Part shown: positions 1-7,735 of the stretch, in pieces | How positions within the stretch are numbered: position 1 is the first letter of the stretch | Layout of the letters: every line of letters begins with the position of its first letter | Origin: GCA-003244245 sp035276605 | GTDB taxonomy: Bacteria > Actinomycetota > Actinomycetes > Mycobacteriales > Pseudonocardiaceae | Assembly (NCBI GenBank): GCA_035276605.1 | Contig: DATELN010000187.1 | Coordinates: forward strand, 1 to 34,910 | DNA length: 34,910 bases | Reading direction: 5' to 3' | The notes under the pieces: model-generated | The model's database searches: none | Told to the model about the DNA's origin: nothing | What the model saw: only the letters and a program-made list of their open reading frames with translations | Position numbers and translations under genes: made by a program

Positions 1-1
1 C

Positions 2-346
2 GGGATCGGCAACGCGTATTCCGACGAGATCCTGCACGCCGCGCGACTATCGCCCTACGCGACCGCCGGGCGGCTGCCCGACGACGCGCAAAACCGGCTG
101 CATGAAGCCATGCAGCGAGTGCTGCGCGACGCGGTGGCACGCTGCGTCGGCCAGGACGCCGCGCGGCTTAAAGGGGAGAAACGGGCCGGTCTGGCCGTGC
201 ACGCCCGCGCCGGTCTGCCGTGCCCGGTCTGTGGTGACACGGTGCGTGCGGTGTCGTTCACGGATCGCTCCTTCGAGTACTGCCCGACCTGCCAAACCGG
301 AGGAAAACCTTTGGCTGACCGCAGGCTGTCCCGGCTGATTCGCTGA
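2..346 (+). CDS. Fpg/Nei-family DNA glycosylase, C-terminal part (5' end outside window)
   Basis: This is the last 114 residues of a formamidopyrimidine-DNA glycosylase/endonuclease VIII family base-excision repair enzyme, which removes oxidised bases and cleaves the abasic site. The fragment opens in the helix-two-turn-helix DNA-binding region (GIGNAYSDEILHAARLSP) and ends with the family's zinc finger. The finger cysteines are at fragment residues 74, 77, 94 and 97 (CPVC...CPTC), followed by the basic tail LADRRLSRLIR. The catalytic N-terminal proline/glutamate lie before base 1, so Fpg and Nei cannot be told apart. The reading frame is open from base 2 to TGA at 344-346. The fragment looks intact and chromosomal. 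Confidence 0.93.
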   Translation, partial: GIGNAYSDEILHAARLSPYATAGRLPDDAQNRLHEAMQRVLRDAVARCVGQDAARLKGEKRAGLAVHARAGLPCPVCGDTVRAVSFTDRSFEYCPTCQTGGKPLADRRLSRLIR

Positions 347-435
347 CTACCCCAGGGAGCCATCGGGGTGAAGCTCACACCAATTCACCCCTGCTGCGGT
401 CGCGCACGAGGCCTATCGGGAGTTCGCTAGCCTGT

Positions 436-975
436 GTGGTTCTGTCCCCGTCACCAATTCGCTCCATGGGTTCCCCGTCGCAACGCAGGGCCCCTGTAGA
501 GCAAAAGACTCCCGGTACTGAAGTTCTCACCGCTTCGTGGTGCTGCTCGGTCGGTACGACGTGGACGGTGGAGCTGCGGTCGCCTGACGACATGGCGCAA
601 GGCCGTCCGGTGGATTGGATCTGCTCGGGAGTGCCGACCGAGCAGCCGACTCCGGAACGCCAGACCACCGACCTGCTCCGCGAGCGTGGCCTGCTGCTGT
701 TCCCGGTCAGTGCGGTCAAGCCGGTCGACTCCCCGCCGCGCAGCCGAAGCCGCCGGTTGATCGGTTACGTCACGCGCAATCCGGACGTGATCCGGCTGGC
801 GACGATGCTGCGTGACGCCGTGGACGCAGGGCGCGAGCACCCCATGGTCGTGGCCGCTCGGTGGATCCAGGCCGGATACTCGCCCGGCGTAGCCGCACGC
901 TGGATCCTCGGTGGCGTCAACTGGCCCAGGGTGACGCAGAGCATCTCGCGGAGGTCCAGCGTGGTGCCGAACTGA
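436..975 (+). CDS. Hypothetical protein (about 179 aa)
   Basis: I do not recognise this protein. It has a variable N-terminal stretch, a middle part with two adjacent cysteines (SWCCSVGTTWTVELRSP), and a C-terminal region that looks helical and conserved-like (residues about 110-170, with RNPDVIRLATMLRDAVDAG and AARWIQAGYSPGVAARWILG). No signal peptide or membrane segment is visible. The start is uncertain. GTG 436 gives the longest frame, while ATG 466 is in frame ten codons later. A TAGCCT hexamer at 428-433 would place transcription start near 440, which favours ATG 466. The frame has strong GC3 bias and no overlapping competitor, so I accept it as a gene. Confidence 0.6.
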   Translation: MVLSPSPIRSMGSPSQRRAPVEQKTPGTEVLTASWCCSVGTTWTVELRSPDDMAQGRPVDWICSGVPTEQPTPERQTTDLLRERGLLLFPVSAVKPVDSPPRSRSRRLIGYVTRNPDVIRLATMLRDAVDAGREHPMVVAARWIQAGYSPGVAARWILGGVNWPRVTQSISRRSSVVPN

Positions 976-1094
976 CGTCGCGCGCTTCGTGCGGGGTGCT
1001 CAAGGATGCCCAGCATCCATGAGACCGGTGCCGGACGGGCGCGCAGCGGCGCGGTGACGTTGTCAGGGGACGGCAGGAACGCGAGTATGGGATC

Positions 1095-2345
1095 GTGAAC
1101 CCGCTCCTCAACCCCTGGGTGGTGGCTGTCCTCGCCCTGCTGATCGGCGCGGCGCTCGCGGCCGGTTTGCTGAACTGGGCGCGCAGCCGGCGGGAGTTCG
1201 GTACCGATGCCGACCGGGCCATCTACAGCGCTCTGATCACCATGGCGCAGGCCTCACCGCCGCTGCGCGACGGGCTGCAGGCCTCCGCGGCGACCGCTGC
1301 GGCGCCGCACTTACGAGACCTGTTGAACTGCACGGCGGTCGCGCTGACCAACGACGAGAGCGTGATGCTGGCCTGGGACGGAGACGGCCAGCATCACGCC
1401 GAATGGGTCGCCGAAGCCGCCCTGGAGGCCCTGAGCACCGGCCGCCAGCAAGTTCGCAGCCAGCGCGAGATGGACTGTGGTCGGGCCGACTGCATGATCC
1501 GAGCAGTGATCGTCTCCCCGCTGGAGGTGGACGGCGGGGTGATCGGAACGTTCGGTGTGGTCAGCGAGCGGCCGGCAGCGGCCGGCGTGATGCGGGCCGT
1601 CGCCGAGGTCGCTCGTTACGTCTCCGGCCAACTAGAGCTGGCCGAGCTCGACGAGTCCCGATCCCGCCTGGCGCATGCCGAGGTACGGGCCCTGCGGGCA
1701 CAGATCTCACCGCACTTCATCTACAACGCGCTGACCACGATCTCGTCCTGCGTGCGCACCGACCCGGAGGAGGCCCGTGAGCTGCTCATGGAGTTCGCCG
1801 AGTTCACCCGGTACTCCTTCCGCGCCTCCGGGGAGTTCACCACGCTGGCCGAGGAACTCAACAACATCGACCGGTACCTGATCCTGGAAAAGGCCCGGTT
1901 CGGGGAACGGCTCCAGGTCAAGCTGCAGATCGCCCCCGAGGTGCTTCCCGTAGTGCTGCCATTTTTGGCGCTACAGCCGCTGGTGGAAAACGCCGTGCGG
2001 CATGGACTGGCCGGCAAGCCCGGCGGCGGCACCGTCTCGGTGGTGGCTGAGGACGCCGGATCCGACTGCGTCATCAGTGTCGAGGATGACGGCATCGGGA
2101 TGGATCCGGACCGGCTGCGCGACGAGATGACCGATTCGCACGTCACCGGCGCGCACGTGGGGTTGGGCAACGTGCACGACCGGCTGCGCGGGGCTTTCGG
2201 CGACGAGTGCGGGCTGGTCGTCGAGACCGCGCCGGGCGCGGGTACCAAGGTCAGCATGAAGGTGCCGAAGTTTAGCCGCGGGGTCCGCGCCATCGCCCCA
2301 CCGACGCCGAACCCGACGCGGAGTCAACCGCCGGTCAGCGCCTAA
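1095..2345 (+). CDS. LytS/YehU-type sensor histidine kinase with GAF-like domain
   Basis: Sensor kinase of the LytS/BtsS family, which pairs with LytTR response regulators; family members sense pyruvate or cell-envelope state. Residues 8-27 form a single TM helix. Residues about 45-185 look like a GAF-type domain with a CGRADC cysteine pair (128 and 133). The phosphoacceptor His is H207 in the ISPHFIYNAL motif. The ATPase boxes follow: N box LVENAVRHGL, G1 DDGIGMD, G2 GLGNVHDRL. Classical LytS proteins carry five or more TM helices, so this is a reduced-input version. Start GTG 1095 gives the TM helix immediately; no better start is seen. The cognate regulator is probably the LytTR gene at 4430, two genes downstream on the same strand. 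Confidence 0.92.
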   Translation: MNPLLNPWVVAVLALLIGAALAAGLLNWARSRREFGTDADRAIYSALITMAQASPPLRDGLQASAATAAAPHLRDLLNCTAVALTNDESVMLAWDGDGQHHAEWVAEAALEALSTGRQQVRSQREMDCGRADCMIRAVIVSPLEVDGGVIGTFGVVSERPAAAGVMRAVAEVARYVSGQLELAELDESRSRLAHAEVRALRAQISPHFIYNALTTISSCVRTDPEEARELLMEFAEFTRYSFRASGEFTTLAEELNNIDRYLILEKARFGERLQVKLQIAPEVLPVVLPFLALQPLVENAVRHGLAGKPGGGTVSVVAEDAGSDCVISVEDDGIGMDPDRLRDEMTDSHVTGAHVGLGNVHDRLRGAFGDECGLVVETAPGAGTKVSMKVPKFSRGVRAIAPPTPNPTRSQPPVSA

Positions 2346-2352
2346 ATCTTCG

Positions 2353-2364
2353 TAGGCTTGTCGG
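2353..2364 (+). promoter_or_regulatory. Leaderless-type -10 box of the S49 peptidase gene
   Basis: TAGGCT at 2353-2358 is followed by exactly six bases and then ATG 2365, so transcription would begin at or next to the start codon. The same spacing recurs at many starts in the window. Confidence 0.6.
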
Positions 2365-3207
2365 ATGGACGTCAAAGACCTGACCTCGCGCCTACCGTTG
2401 CCCGGCACCCAGCGCGAGCGCGGCCCGGTGGTGGCCGCGGTGAAACTGCATGGCGTGATCACGCCAACGCCGGCACCGCTGGGCCGGGGCGTGATCAACC
2501 TGGCCGCCTTCGACTCGGTGCTCACCCGTGCATTCGGTTACGACCGGCTGCGGGCGGTGGCGTTGTCGATCAACTCGCCGGGCGGATCGCCCACCCAGTC
2601 GGCGCTGGTGGCGGATCGAATCCGGGGGTTGGCCGACTCCAAGCATGTGCCGGTGCTGGCATTTTGCGAAGACATCGCCGCATCGGGCGGTTACTGGCTC
2701 GCGTGCGCCGCCGATGAGATCATCGCGCATCCGACGTCGTTGGTGGGATCCATCGGGGTGGTCAGCCGAGGATTCGGGTTGCACGGTCTGCTGGAGCGTT
2801 TCGGCATCGAGCGGCGGCTATACACCGCGGGCGCCAACAAGGCCCGGCTGGACCCATTCCTGCCTGAGCAGGAAGACGATGTGGAGTGGCTGCGCGGCAT
2901 GCAGGCCGAGTTGCACGAGATGTTCCGGGAATGGGTCTGCTCGCGCCGCAACAAGCTAGCGACGGATCAGCGGGATCTGTTCACCGGCGAGGTCTGGACC
3001 GGCCGCCGGGCCGTCGAGCTAGGTCTGGTCGACCGGCTCGGCACGATGCGCGCAGAGATCGCCAAGCGCTACCCGGAGGCGGAGCTGGTGACGGTGGAGG
3101 GACGCCGCCCGCTGCTCGCCAAGCTGGGGTTGGCTCCCGCTGCGGCTGCCCAGGCGGTGCTCGAAGCGCTCGAGCACCGCGCCGCCTGGTCCCGATTCGG
3201 CTTGTAG
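2365..3207 (+). CDS. S49-family peptidase (SppA/SohB-like)
   Basis: A 280-residue serine protease of the signal peptide peptidase A clan, which degrades leftover signal peptides or membrane-associated peptides. The nucleophile is S107 in DIAASGGYWLA and the predicted general base is K159 in TAGANKARLDPF. The 52-residue S-K spacing matches the Ser/Lys dyad spacing of Bacillus SppA. Further family blocks are INSPGGSP, the oxyanion region and GEVWTGRRAVELGLVD. Unlike SppA of many bacteria it has no obvious N-terminal signal anchor, as in short actinobacterial S49 proteins. The start at ATG 2365 is supported by the -10 box just upstream. It lies between lytS-like and MBL genes, but with its own promoter. 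Confidence 0.9.
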   Translation: MDVKDLTSRLPLPGTQRERGPVVAAVKLHGVITPTPAPLGRGVINLAAFDSVLTRAFGYDRLRAVALSINSPGGSPTQSALVADRIRGLADSKHVPVLAFCEDIAASGGYWLACAADEIIAHPTSLVGSIGVVSRGFGLHGLLERFGIERRLYTAGANKARLDPFLPEQEDDVEWLRGMQAELHEMFREWVCSRRNKLATDQRDLFTGEVWTGRRAVELGLVDRLGTMRAEIAKRYPEAELVTVEGRRPLLAKLGLAPAAAAQAVLEALEHRAAWSRFGL

Positions 3208-3214
3208 GCCGTTC

Positions 3215-4255
3215 GTGTGCACGGACGACAGCCCCGGCAGCCGACCGCCGCCGGTGTTTCACGAGTTCGAGCCGGCCGTTGAGGTTGACCTCGAACCGGT
3301 GGATTCGGTCCGGATCACCACGCTGATAGACAACGTCACCGACGTGCTGATGCCCGATCAGGGGCCGGCCCGTCGCGCAGTGCCGTGGGGTGGACCGCGG
3401 CGGGCAGCGGCGACGATGGACAGCGGCGAAGCTCCCGATGCCCTCATCGCCGAGCATGGCTTTTCGGTGTTGGTGACCGTCTCCCACAGCGGCGGGGCCG
3501 AGCATCTGTTCCTGTACGACGCGGGCGCCAGCCCGGACGGCGTGGTGGAAAACATGCGACGCCTCGAGATCGACCCGAGCTCAATCGAGGCGATCGTGTG
3601 CAGCCACGGTCATTTCGACCACACCACTGGCATCGACGGGTTGATCCGGACACTGGGGCGGACAAATATGCCGGTACTGATCCACCCTCACTTCTGGCGG
3701 CGCCGCCGCATGGTGCTTCCCGGGCGTGAGCCGCGGGAGCTACCGACGACCAGCCGACGAGCGTTGCAGGAAGCGGGCTTCGATGTCATCGAGGAGCAGC
3801 AGCCCAGCTTCCTGTTCGCCCGAAGCGTCCTGGTCACCGGTGAAGTTCCGCGCACTACCGGGTACGAACCGGGCCTTCCCCGGCAACAAGCGTGGCTGCA
3901 CGACAAGTGGCAACCCGACCCGTTGGTTCTCGACGACCAGGCGTTGATCATGAATGTGCGCGGCAAAGGCCTGGTCGTCCTCACCGGATGTGGCCACGCC
4001 GGCGTGGTCAATATCGCCCGTTACGCCCGGCGGCTCACTGGCGATCAGCCTCTGTACGCCCTGCTCGGCGGGTTTCATCTCAATGGGCCGGTGTTCGAGC
4101 CACTCATCCCCCGGGTGCTCGACGAACTCGCTGCCCTACACCCCAACGTCCTGGTTCCGGCACACTGCACCGGATGGCGGGCCCAGCACGCCATGTCCGC
4201 TCGCTTCGGCAGCGCCTTCATCCCCAACTCTGTAGGCACCACCTTCCACCTCTAG
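3215..4255 (+). CDS. MBL-fold metallohydrolase
   Basis: A 346-residue metallo-beta-lactamase-fold hydrolase. The metal-binding signature is CSHGHFDHTTG, with H131, H133, D135 and H136. Later ligand regions are LTGCGHAGVVN and ALLGGFHLNG, ending LVPAHCTGW. The GCGHAG and GGFHL blocks resemble the subgroup related to archaeal dihydropterin-ribofuranosyl-aminobenzene phosphate synthase homologues rather than beta-lactamases or glyoxalases. The substrate cannot be inferred. GTG 3215 lies 7 bases after the peptidase stop, suggesting co-transcription. The first 30 residues are low-complexity, and a shorter start is possible. A long perfect hairpin follows the gene. Confidence 0.85.
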   Translation: MCTDDSPGSRPPPVFHEFEPAVEVDLEPVDSVRITTLIDNVTDVLMPDQGPARRAVPWGGPRRAAATMDSGEAPDALIAEHGFSVLVTVSHSGGAEHLFLYDAGASPDGVVENMRRLEIDPSSIEAIVCSHGHFDHTTGIDGLIRTLGRTNMPVLIHPHFWRRRRMVLPGREPRELPTTSRRALQEAGFDVIEEQQPSFLFARSVLVTGEVPRTTGYEPGLPRQQAWLHDKWQPDPLVLDDQALIMNVRGKGLVVLTGCGHAGVVNIARYARRLTGDQPLYALLGGFHLNGPVFEPLIPRVLDELAALHPNVLVPAHCTGWRAQHAMSARFGSAFIPNSVGTTFHL

Positions 4256-4266
4256 CCGCCCCCGAC

Positions 4267-4330
4267 GGCATTCTGGATGCAGACTGCCGTTTCCGGGGCC
4301 CGCGAAACGGCAGTCTGCATCCAGAATGCC
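4267..4330. repeat. Perfect 27-bp inverted repeat with 10-base loop
   Basis: Left arm 4267-4293 (begins GGCATTCTGG, ends TGCCGTTTC) and right arm 4304-4330 are exact reverse complements. They are separated by ten GC-rich bases (4294-4303). It sits 11 bases after the MBL gene stop and 44 bases before the -10 box of the response-regulator gene. It could be a strong terminator, although no T-tract follows, or a dispersed palindromic element of REP/MITE type. Perfect arms of this length imply recent origin or selection. Confidence 0.9.
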
Positions 4331-4373
4331 CAGGGGCGCGCATGGACAACGCACTGACCGTGGACAGCGACAT

Positions 4374-4429
4374 TAGGATTGATGGTCCCAGGGTGTTTGC
4401 CGGGGCGGCGGATTGCGGAAAGGCGGTCG
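4374..4429 (+). promoter_or_regulatory. Promoter, short 5' UTR and ribosome-binding site of the LytTR regulator gene
   Basis: TAGGAT at 4374-4379 is a -10 box that would start transcription near 4386. The resulting leader of roughly 45 bases carries GGAAAGG at 4417-4423, six bases before ATG 4430. This makes ATG 4430 a better start than the in-frame TTG 4379 or ATG 4382, which lie on the promoter itself. Confidence 0.55.
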
Positions 4430-5245
4430 ATGAGCGGCAACGACGACAACCCCGGGCTTGTGGTGCTCGCCGTGGACGACGAGCCGGGTCCGATGGCAAT
4501 GCTGCTAGAAGTCCTCGAAGCCGAGCCACGCATCGGCACCATCCTCACCGCCACGAATGCCACTGAGGCGTTGTCGATCCTGCGGCCCGATAGCCGCAGC
4601 CCCAACGGGACGCCGCTGCCGCGGGTCGATGTGGTGTTCCTGGACATCCGGATGCCTGGGCTAGACGGTCTGGAGCTGGCCCGTGTGCTCGCCACGATCC
4701 CCAACCCACCGGCGGTCGTCTTCGCCACCGCCTACGACGAGAACGCCCTCGACGCCTTTGAGATCGGCGCGGCCGACTACCTGATGAAACCGGTGAGCCG
4801 GGAACGGCTGGCCAACACCATGCGGCGGATCGTGGCCTCCCGCCGTGACACGGCCGTCTCGGCATCCGAGCAAGCCGCCGAGGATGAGGTCATCCCGGTC
4901 GAACTCGCCGGCACCACCAAGCTGGTGCCGCGCTCATCAGTGCGCTGGGTGGAGGCGCACGGGGACTACGCGCGCCTGCACACCGGTGAGGGCACCAGCC
5001 ACCTGGTCCGTATTCCACTGTCCCAGCTGGAGGACCGCTGGTCCGATGCCGGGTTCGTACGCATTCACCGCTCGTTCTTGGTTGCGCTGCCGCTGGTCAC
5101 CGAGTTGCGCATGTCGGCGTCGGGTTACGTAGTCCGGGTCGGCAATGGAGACGACGCGACGGAGTTACCGGTCAGCCGCCGGCATACCCGTGAACTGAAA
5201 GACCGGTTGGTGCGCGCGGCGAAACAGGGCTGGACGTCTCGATGA
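4430..5245 (+). CDS. LytTR-family response regulator
   Basis: A 271-residue DNA-binding response regulator. The receiver domain is residues 9-130: acidic pair D16/D17, phosphoacceptor D72 in VVFLDIRMPGLDG, the switch residue near T100, and K120 in YLMKPVS. The LytTR DNA-binding domain is residues about 155-265, with the typical SVRWVEAHGDYARLHT and FVRIHRSFLVAL blocks. It is the probable partner of the LytS-like kinase at 1095. Its stop is 25 bases before the first gene of the transport operon, so it probably regulates the symporters directly downstream. LytS/LytTR pairs in other bacteria (BtsSR, LytSR) control pyruvate or acetate transporters; applying that here is inference. Confidence 0.93.
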   Translation: MSGNDDNPGLVVLAVDDEPGPMAMLLEVLEAEPRIGTILTATNATEALSILRPDSRSPNGTPLPRVDVVFLDIRMPGLDGLELARVLATIPNPPAVVFATAYDENALDAFEIGAADYLMKPVSRERLANTMRRIVASRRDTAVSASEQAAEDEVIPVELAGTTKLVPRSSVRWVEAHGDYARLHTGEGTSHLVRIPLSQLEDRWSDAGFVRIHRSFLVALPLVTELRMSASGYVVRVGNGDDATELPVSRRHTRELKDRLVRAAKQGWTSR

Positions 5246-5270
5246 CCGCGGCGACGTTCAGGTCCGCCGC

Positions 5271-5786
5271 ATGAGTTTCGGGGCCACCGGCGATGGCGCC
5301 AGCGGGCCGGACAGCGACCCGTGGGCGGCCTTGGTCAAAGCTGCCGAGGAAGCAGAAGCGCAGGAAAAGGCAGCGCGGGGACTGCCAGCGCAAGAGGGCA
5401 CCGTTTACCCCCTCACCGGTCGGGTCAAGGCCGGCAAGCGGGAACGCATCGTGCTGGCCCAGCGGCGCAATAGCCGCCGGGTGGTGCGCACGCTGGCCGA
5501 ACTGGAGGACCAGACCAGCGTCGGTGAGGTGCTGGTCCGCCAGCTGGTCCGCGTGCAGCTCATGCTGTCGATCCGGCTGATGCTGTTGATTGTCGTCGTG
5601 CTCGGCGCCATCCCGGTCGCGTTTTTCCTGGTGCCGTCGCTGGGCACGACCACCATCCTGGGCATGCGCCTACCGTGGCTGCTGCTCGGTCTGGCGGTCT
5701 ACCCGTTCTTCGTCACGGTGGCCTGGTGCTACAACCGCAGCGCCGAACGTAACGAGCAAGATTTCGCCGAGATGGTCGAGAACTGA
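5271..5786 (+). CDS. Two-TM membrane protein upstream of SSS transporter
   Basis: A 171-residue protein with an acidic/alanine-rich, probably helical cytoplasmic N-terminus (residues 15-40), a basic segment (45-75) and two hydrophobic helices at about 100-120 and 131-150, ending in a charged tail. It takes the position that a DUF485-type accessory protein occupies in acetate-permease operons, but its sequence does not match the DUF485 blocks. It lies 25 bases after the regulator and 8 bases before the symporter, so it is probably a subunit or assembly partner of that symporter. No enzymatic motif is visible. Confidence 0.72.
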   Translation: MSFGATGDGASGPDSDPWAALVKAAEEAEAQEKAARGLPAQEGTVYPLTGRVKAGKRERIVLAQRRNSRRVVRTLAELEDQTSVGEVLVRQLVRVQLMLSIRLMLLIVVVLGAIPVAFFLVPSLGTTTILGMRLPWLLLGLAVYPFFVTVAWCYNRSAERNEQDFAEMVEN

Positions 5787-5794
5787 GCGTTAAC

Positions 5795-7591
5795 GTGTCC
5801 GACCAGGCTGCCTTCTTCGTGACCGTCGCTGCGATGGTCATAGTTGCTCTGGTAACCATGCTCGGCGGGCTCTACGGGGCGAAGGCCCGGTCGACCTCCA
5901 ACTTCCTGGAAGCCGCCCGCACGGTGGGGCCACGCTGGAATGCTGCGGCAATTTCTGGGCAGTACCTGTCCGCGGCGTCGTTTCTCGGGGTCGCCGGGCT
6001 GGTGCTCAAAGGAGGCGTCGACGCGCTGTGGTACCCGGTCGGGTTCACCGCGGGCTACCTGGCGCTGCTGCTGTTCGTGGCGGCACCGCTGCGCCGCTCC
6101 GGCGCCTACACGCTGCCCGACTTCGTCGAGGTTCGGTTGGGTTCGGCGCGGCTGCGCCAGATCTGCACCGTCTTCGTGATCATTGTCGGCTGGCTGTACC
6201 TGGTGCCGCAGCTGCAGGGCGCCGGGCTCACCGTGCATGAGGTGACACGCCAGCCGAAATGGCTCGGCGCAGCGGTGGTCATGGTGATCGTGACGTTCAA
6301 CATCTACACCGGATGGATGCGCTCGATCACTATCGTGCAGGCCTTCCAGTATTGGATCAAGCTGACCGCGCTGGCCATTCCGGTCTTCGTGCTGCTGCTC
6401 CACCACGCCGGCACGCACCACCCGGCGCGCAGCGCGCTCGGTGTTCCGCCACCGGCCTTCTCGCGGGGGACGGACATCACGCCGGATCGCGACATCGTGC
6501 TCAAGGTCACCGAGCCGACCCGGGTCACGGTGCACGGAAAACAAGACGACCAGCTCACGCACGGATCGATTGTCTGGCCCCCCGCTGAGCACAAGGTCGG
6601 CAAGGGCACGACCGTGCACTTCGACAGGGGCAGCCGAATACCGGTGACCAGCGATGCCGCCGCCGACTACGGCGCCTGGCTGCGACCGATGGGCGCCGGC
6701 AAGCACCCGCTGCTGGCCACCTACTCGCTCATCATTGCGCTGGTACTGGGCACGATGGGCCTGCCGCACATCCTGGGCCGGTACTACACCGATCCTGATG
6801 GCGTGGCGGCACGCCGCACGACACTGCTGGTACTGGCGCTACTCGGGATCTTCTACCTGTTCCCCATCGTGTCTGGCTGGCTGGCCCGGCTGTACGTCCC
6901 GGAACTGCTGGCCGCCGGAAACACCGACGCCGCGCTACTGGATTTGCCTGGGGCGACGCTAGGCAGGTGGCCGGCGCTTCTGCTCGGCGGCCTGATCGCG
7001 GCCGGGGCGTTCGCCGCATTCGTCTCGGCCGCCACCGGTCTGGTGGTCAGCGTCGCCGGGGTGCTGTCCACTGACGTGCTGCCCGGCCGGCTACGCGGTT
7101 TCCGGGCGGCCACGGTGGCAGCCTGGTCGGTTCCGCTGGCCTTCATGCTCGCGGTCTCAAAACTGGATCTGGCCCAAGGCGTCGGGCTGGCCTTCGCGGT
7201 AGCTGCCTCGTCGTTCTGCCCGCTGCTGGTGCTGGGCATCTGGTGGCGTGGGTTGACCGACGCCGGCGCGGCAGCCGGCATCCTGGTGGGCGGTGGATTG
7301 GCATTCGCGGCGGTGCTGCCGGCCGCGGCCGGTGTCCTGCCGCCTGACTGGCAGGCGCTGCTGGCGCAACCGGCCGTATTCACCGTGCCGCTGGCGTTTT
7401 TGACCATGGTGGTGGTGAGCCGGCGAACCAGCGATCGGGTTCCGGCGGATGTCTCGCGCATCTTGCTGCGGCTGCATGCACCGGACCGGTTGGGGCTATC
7501 CGAGGATCGGGACTATGGCCAGCTCTCATCCCGCCCCGGGATCACCGCAGCTGCGGTGCCGCGGATGCGCGGTGGTCGTCACCGTCGGTAA
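5795..7591 (+). CDS. Sodium:solute symporter family (SSS) permease with large external loop
   Basis: A 598-residue LeuT-fold cation/solute symporter of the ActP/MctC branch (monocarboxylates such as acetate, propionate or pyruvate are the known substrates of relatives). Family blocks include AAISGQYLSAASFLGVAG (residues 51-68), FNIYTGWMRSITIVQAFQYW and the LGTMGLPHILGRYYTDPDG signature near 318-335. Residues 203-304 form an unusually long hydrophilic, His-rich, beta-strand-like loop between hydrophobic segments. The paralogue at 8082 has only about 40 residues at the equivalent place. Start GTG 5795 follows the two-TM gene by 8 bases. The C-terminal 60 residues are polar. Confidence 0.9.
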   Translation: MSDQAAFFVTVAAMVIVALVTMLGGLYGAKARSTSNFLEAARTVGPRWNAAAISGQYLSAASFLGVAGLVLKGGVDALWYPVGFTAGYLALLLFVAAPLRRSGAYTLPDFVEVRLGSARLRQICTVFVIIVGWLYLVPQLQGAGLTVHEVTRQPKWLGAAVVMVIVTFNIYTGWMRSITIVQAFQYWIKLTALAIPVFVLLLHHAGTHHPARSALGVPPPAFSRGTDITPDRDIVLKVTEPTRVTVHGKQDDQLTHGSIVWPPAEHKVGKGTTVHFDRGSRIPVTSDAAADYGAWLRPMGAGKHPLLATYSLIIALVLGTMGLPHILGRYYTDPDGVAARRTTLLVLALLGIFYLFPIVSGWLARLYVPELLAAGNTDAALLDLPGATLGRWPALLLGGLIAAGAFAAFVSAATGLVVSVAGVLSTDVLPGRLRGFRAATVAAWSVPLAFMLAVSKLDLAQGVGLAFAVAASSFCPLLVLGIWWRGLTDAGAAAGILVGGGLAFAAVLPAAAGVLPPDWQALLAQPAVFTVPLAFLTMVVVSRRTSDRVPADVSRILLRLHAPDRLGLSEDRDYGQLSSRPGITAAAVPRMRGGRHRR

Positions 7592-7681
7592 TTGCTTTGA
7601 CGGGTGTCACCTTCCGGTGCACGGTGGTCAACGGGCAGCTACTAGGGTGTCGGCGGTCTTCGCGACACGCTTAGCATCACC

Positions 7682-7735
7682 ATGATCATTATGACCACCG
7701 GCGGTGAGAGCACCGCCTTGGAGGTGTCTGCGTGA
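7682..7735 (+). CDS. Possible 17-aa leader peptide upstream of DUF485 gene
   Basis: The frame MIIMTTGGESTALEVSA begins at ATG 7682 (or ATG 7691), just after a TAGCAT hexamer at 7672-7677. It ends in TGA 7733-7735, which overlaps the GTG start of the DUF485 gene at 7732 (GTGA). The promoter position suggests that transcription begins at this short frame and that the DUF485 gene is translationally coupled to it. GGAGGTG at 7720-7726 provides a ribosome-binding site for GTG 7732 inside the short frame. It is too short to judge by codon use. Confidence 0.35.
   Translation: MIIMTTGGESTALEVSA

Noticed and set aside
4379..4429. Longer N-terminus for the LytTR regulator from TTG 4379 or ATG 4382
   Set aside because: These codons overlap the -10 box. 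ATG 4430 has a good Shine-Dalgarno and lies at the normal distance from the receiver domain.
5729..6769. 346-codon open frame on the minus strand
   Set aside because: Antisense shadow of the first SSS permease, with no domain pattern.
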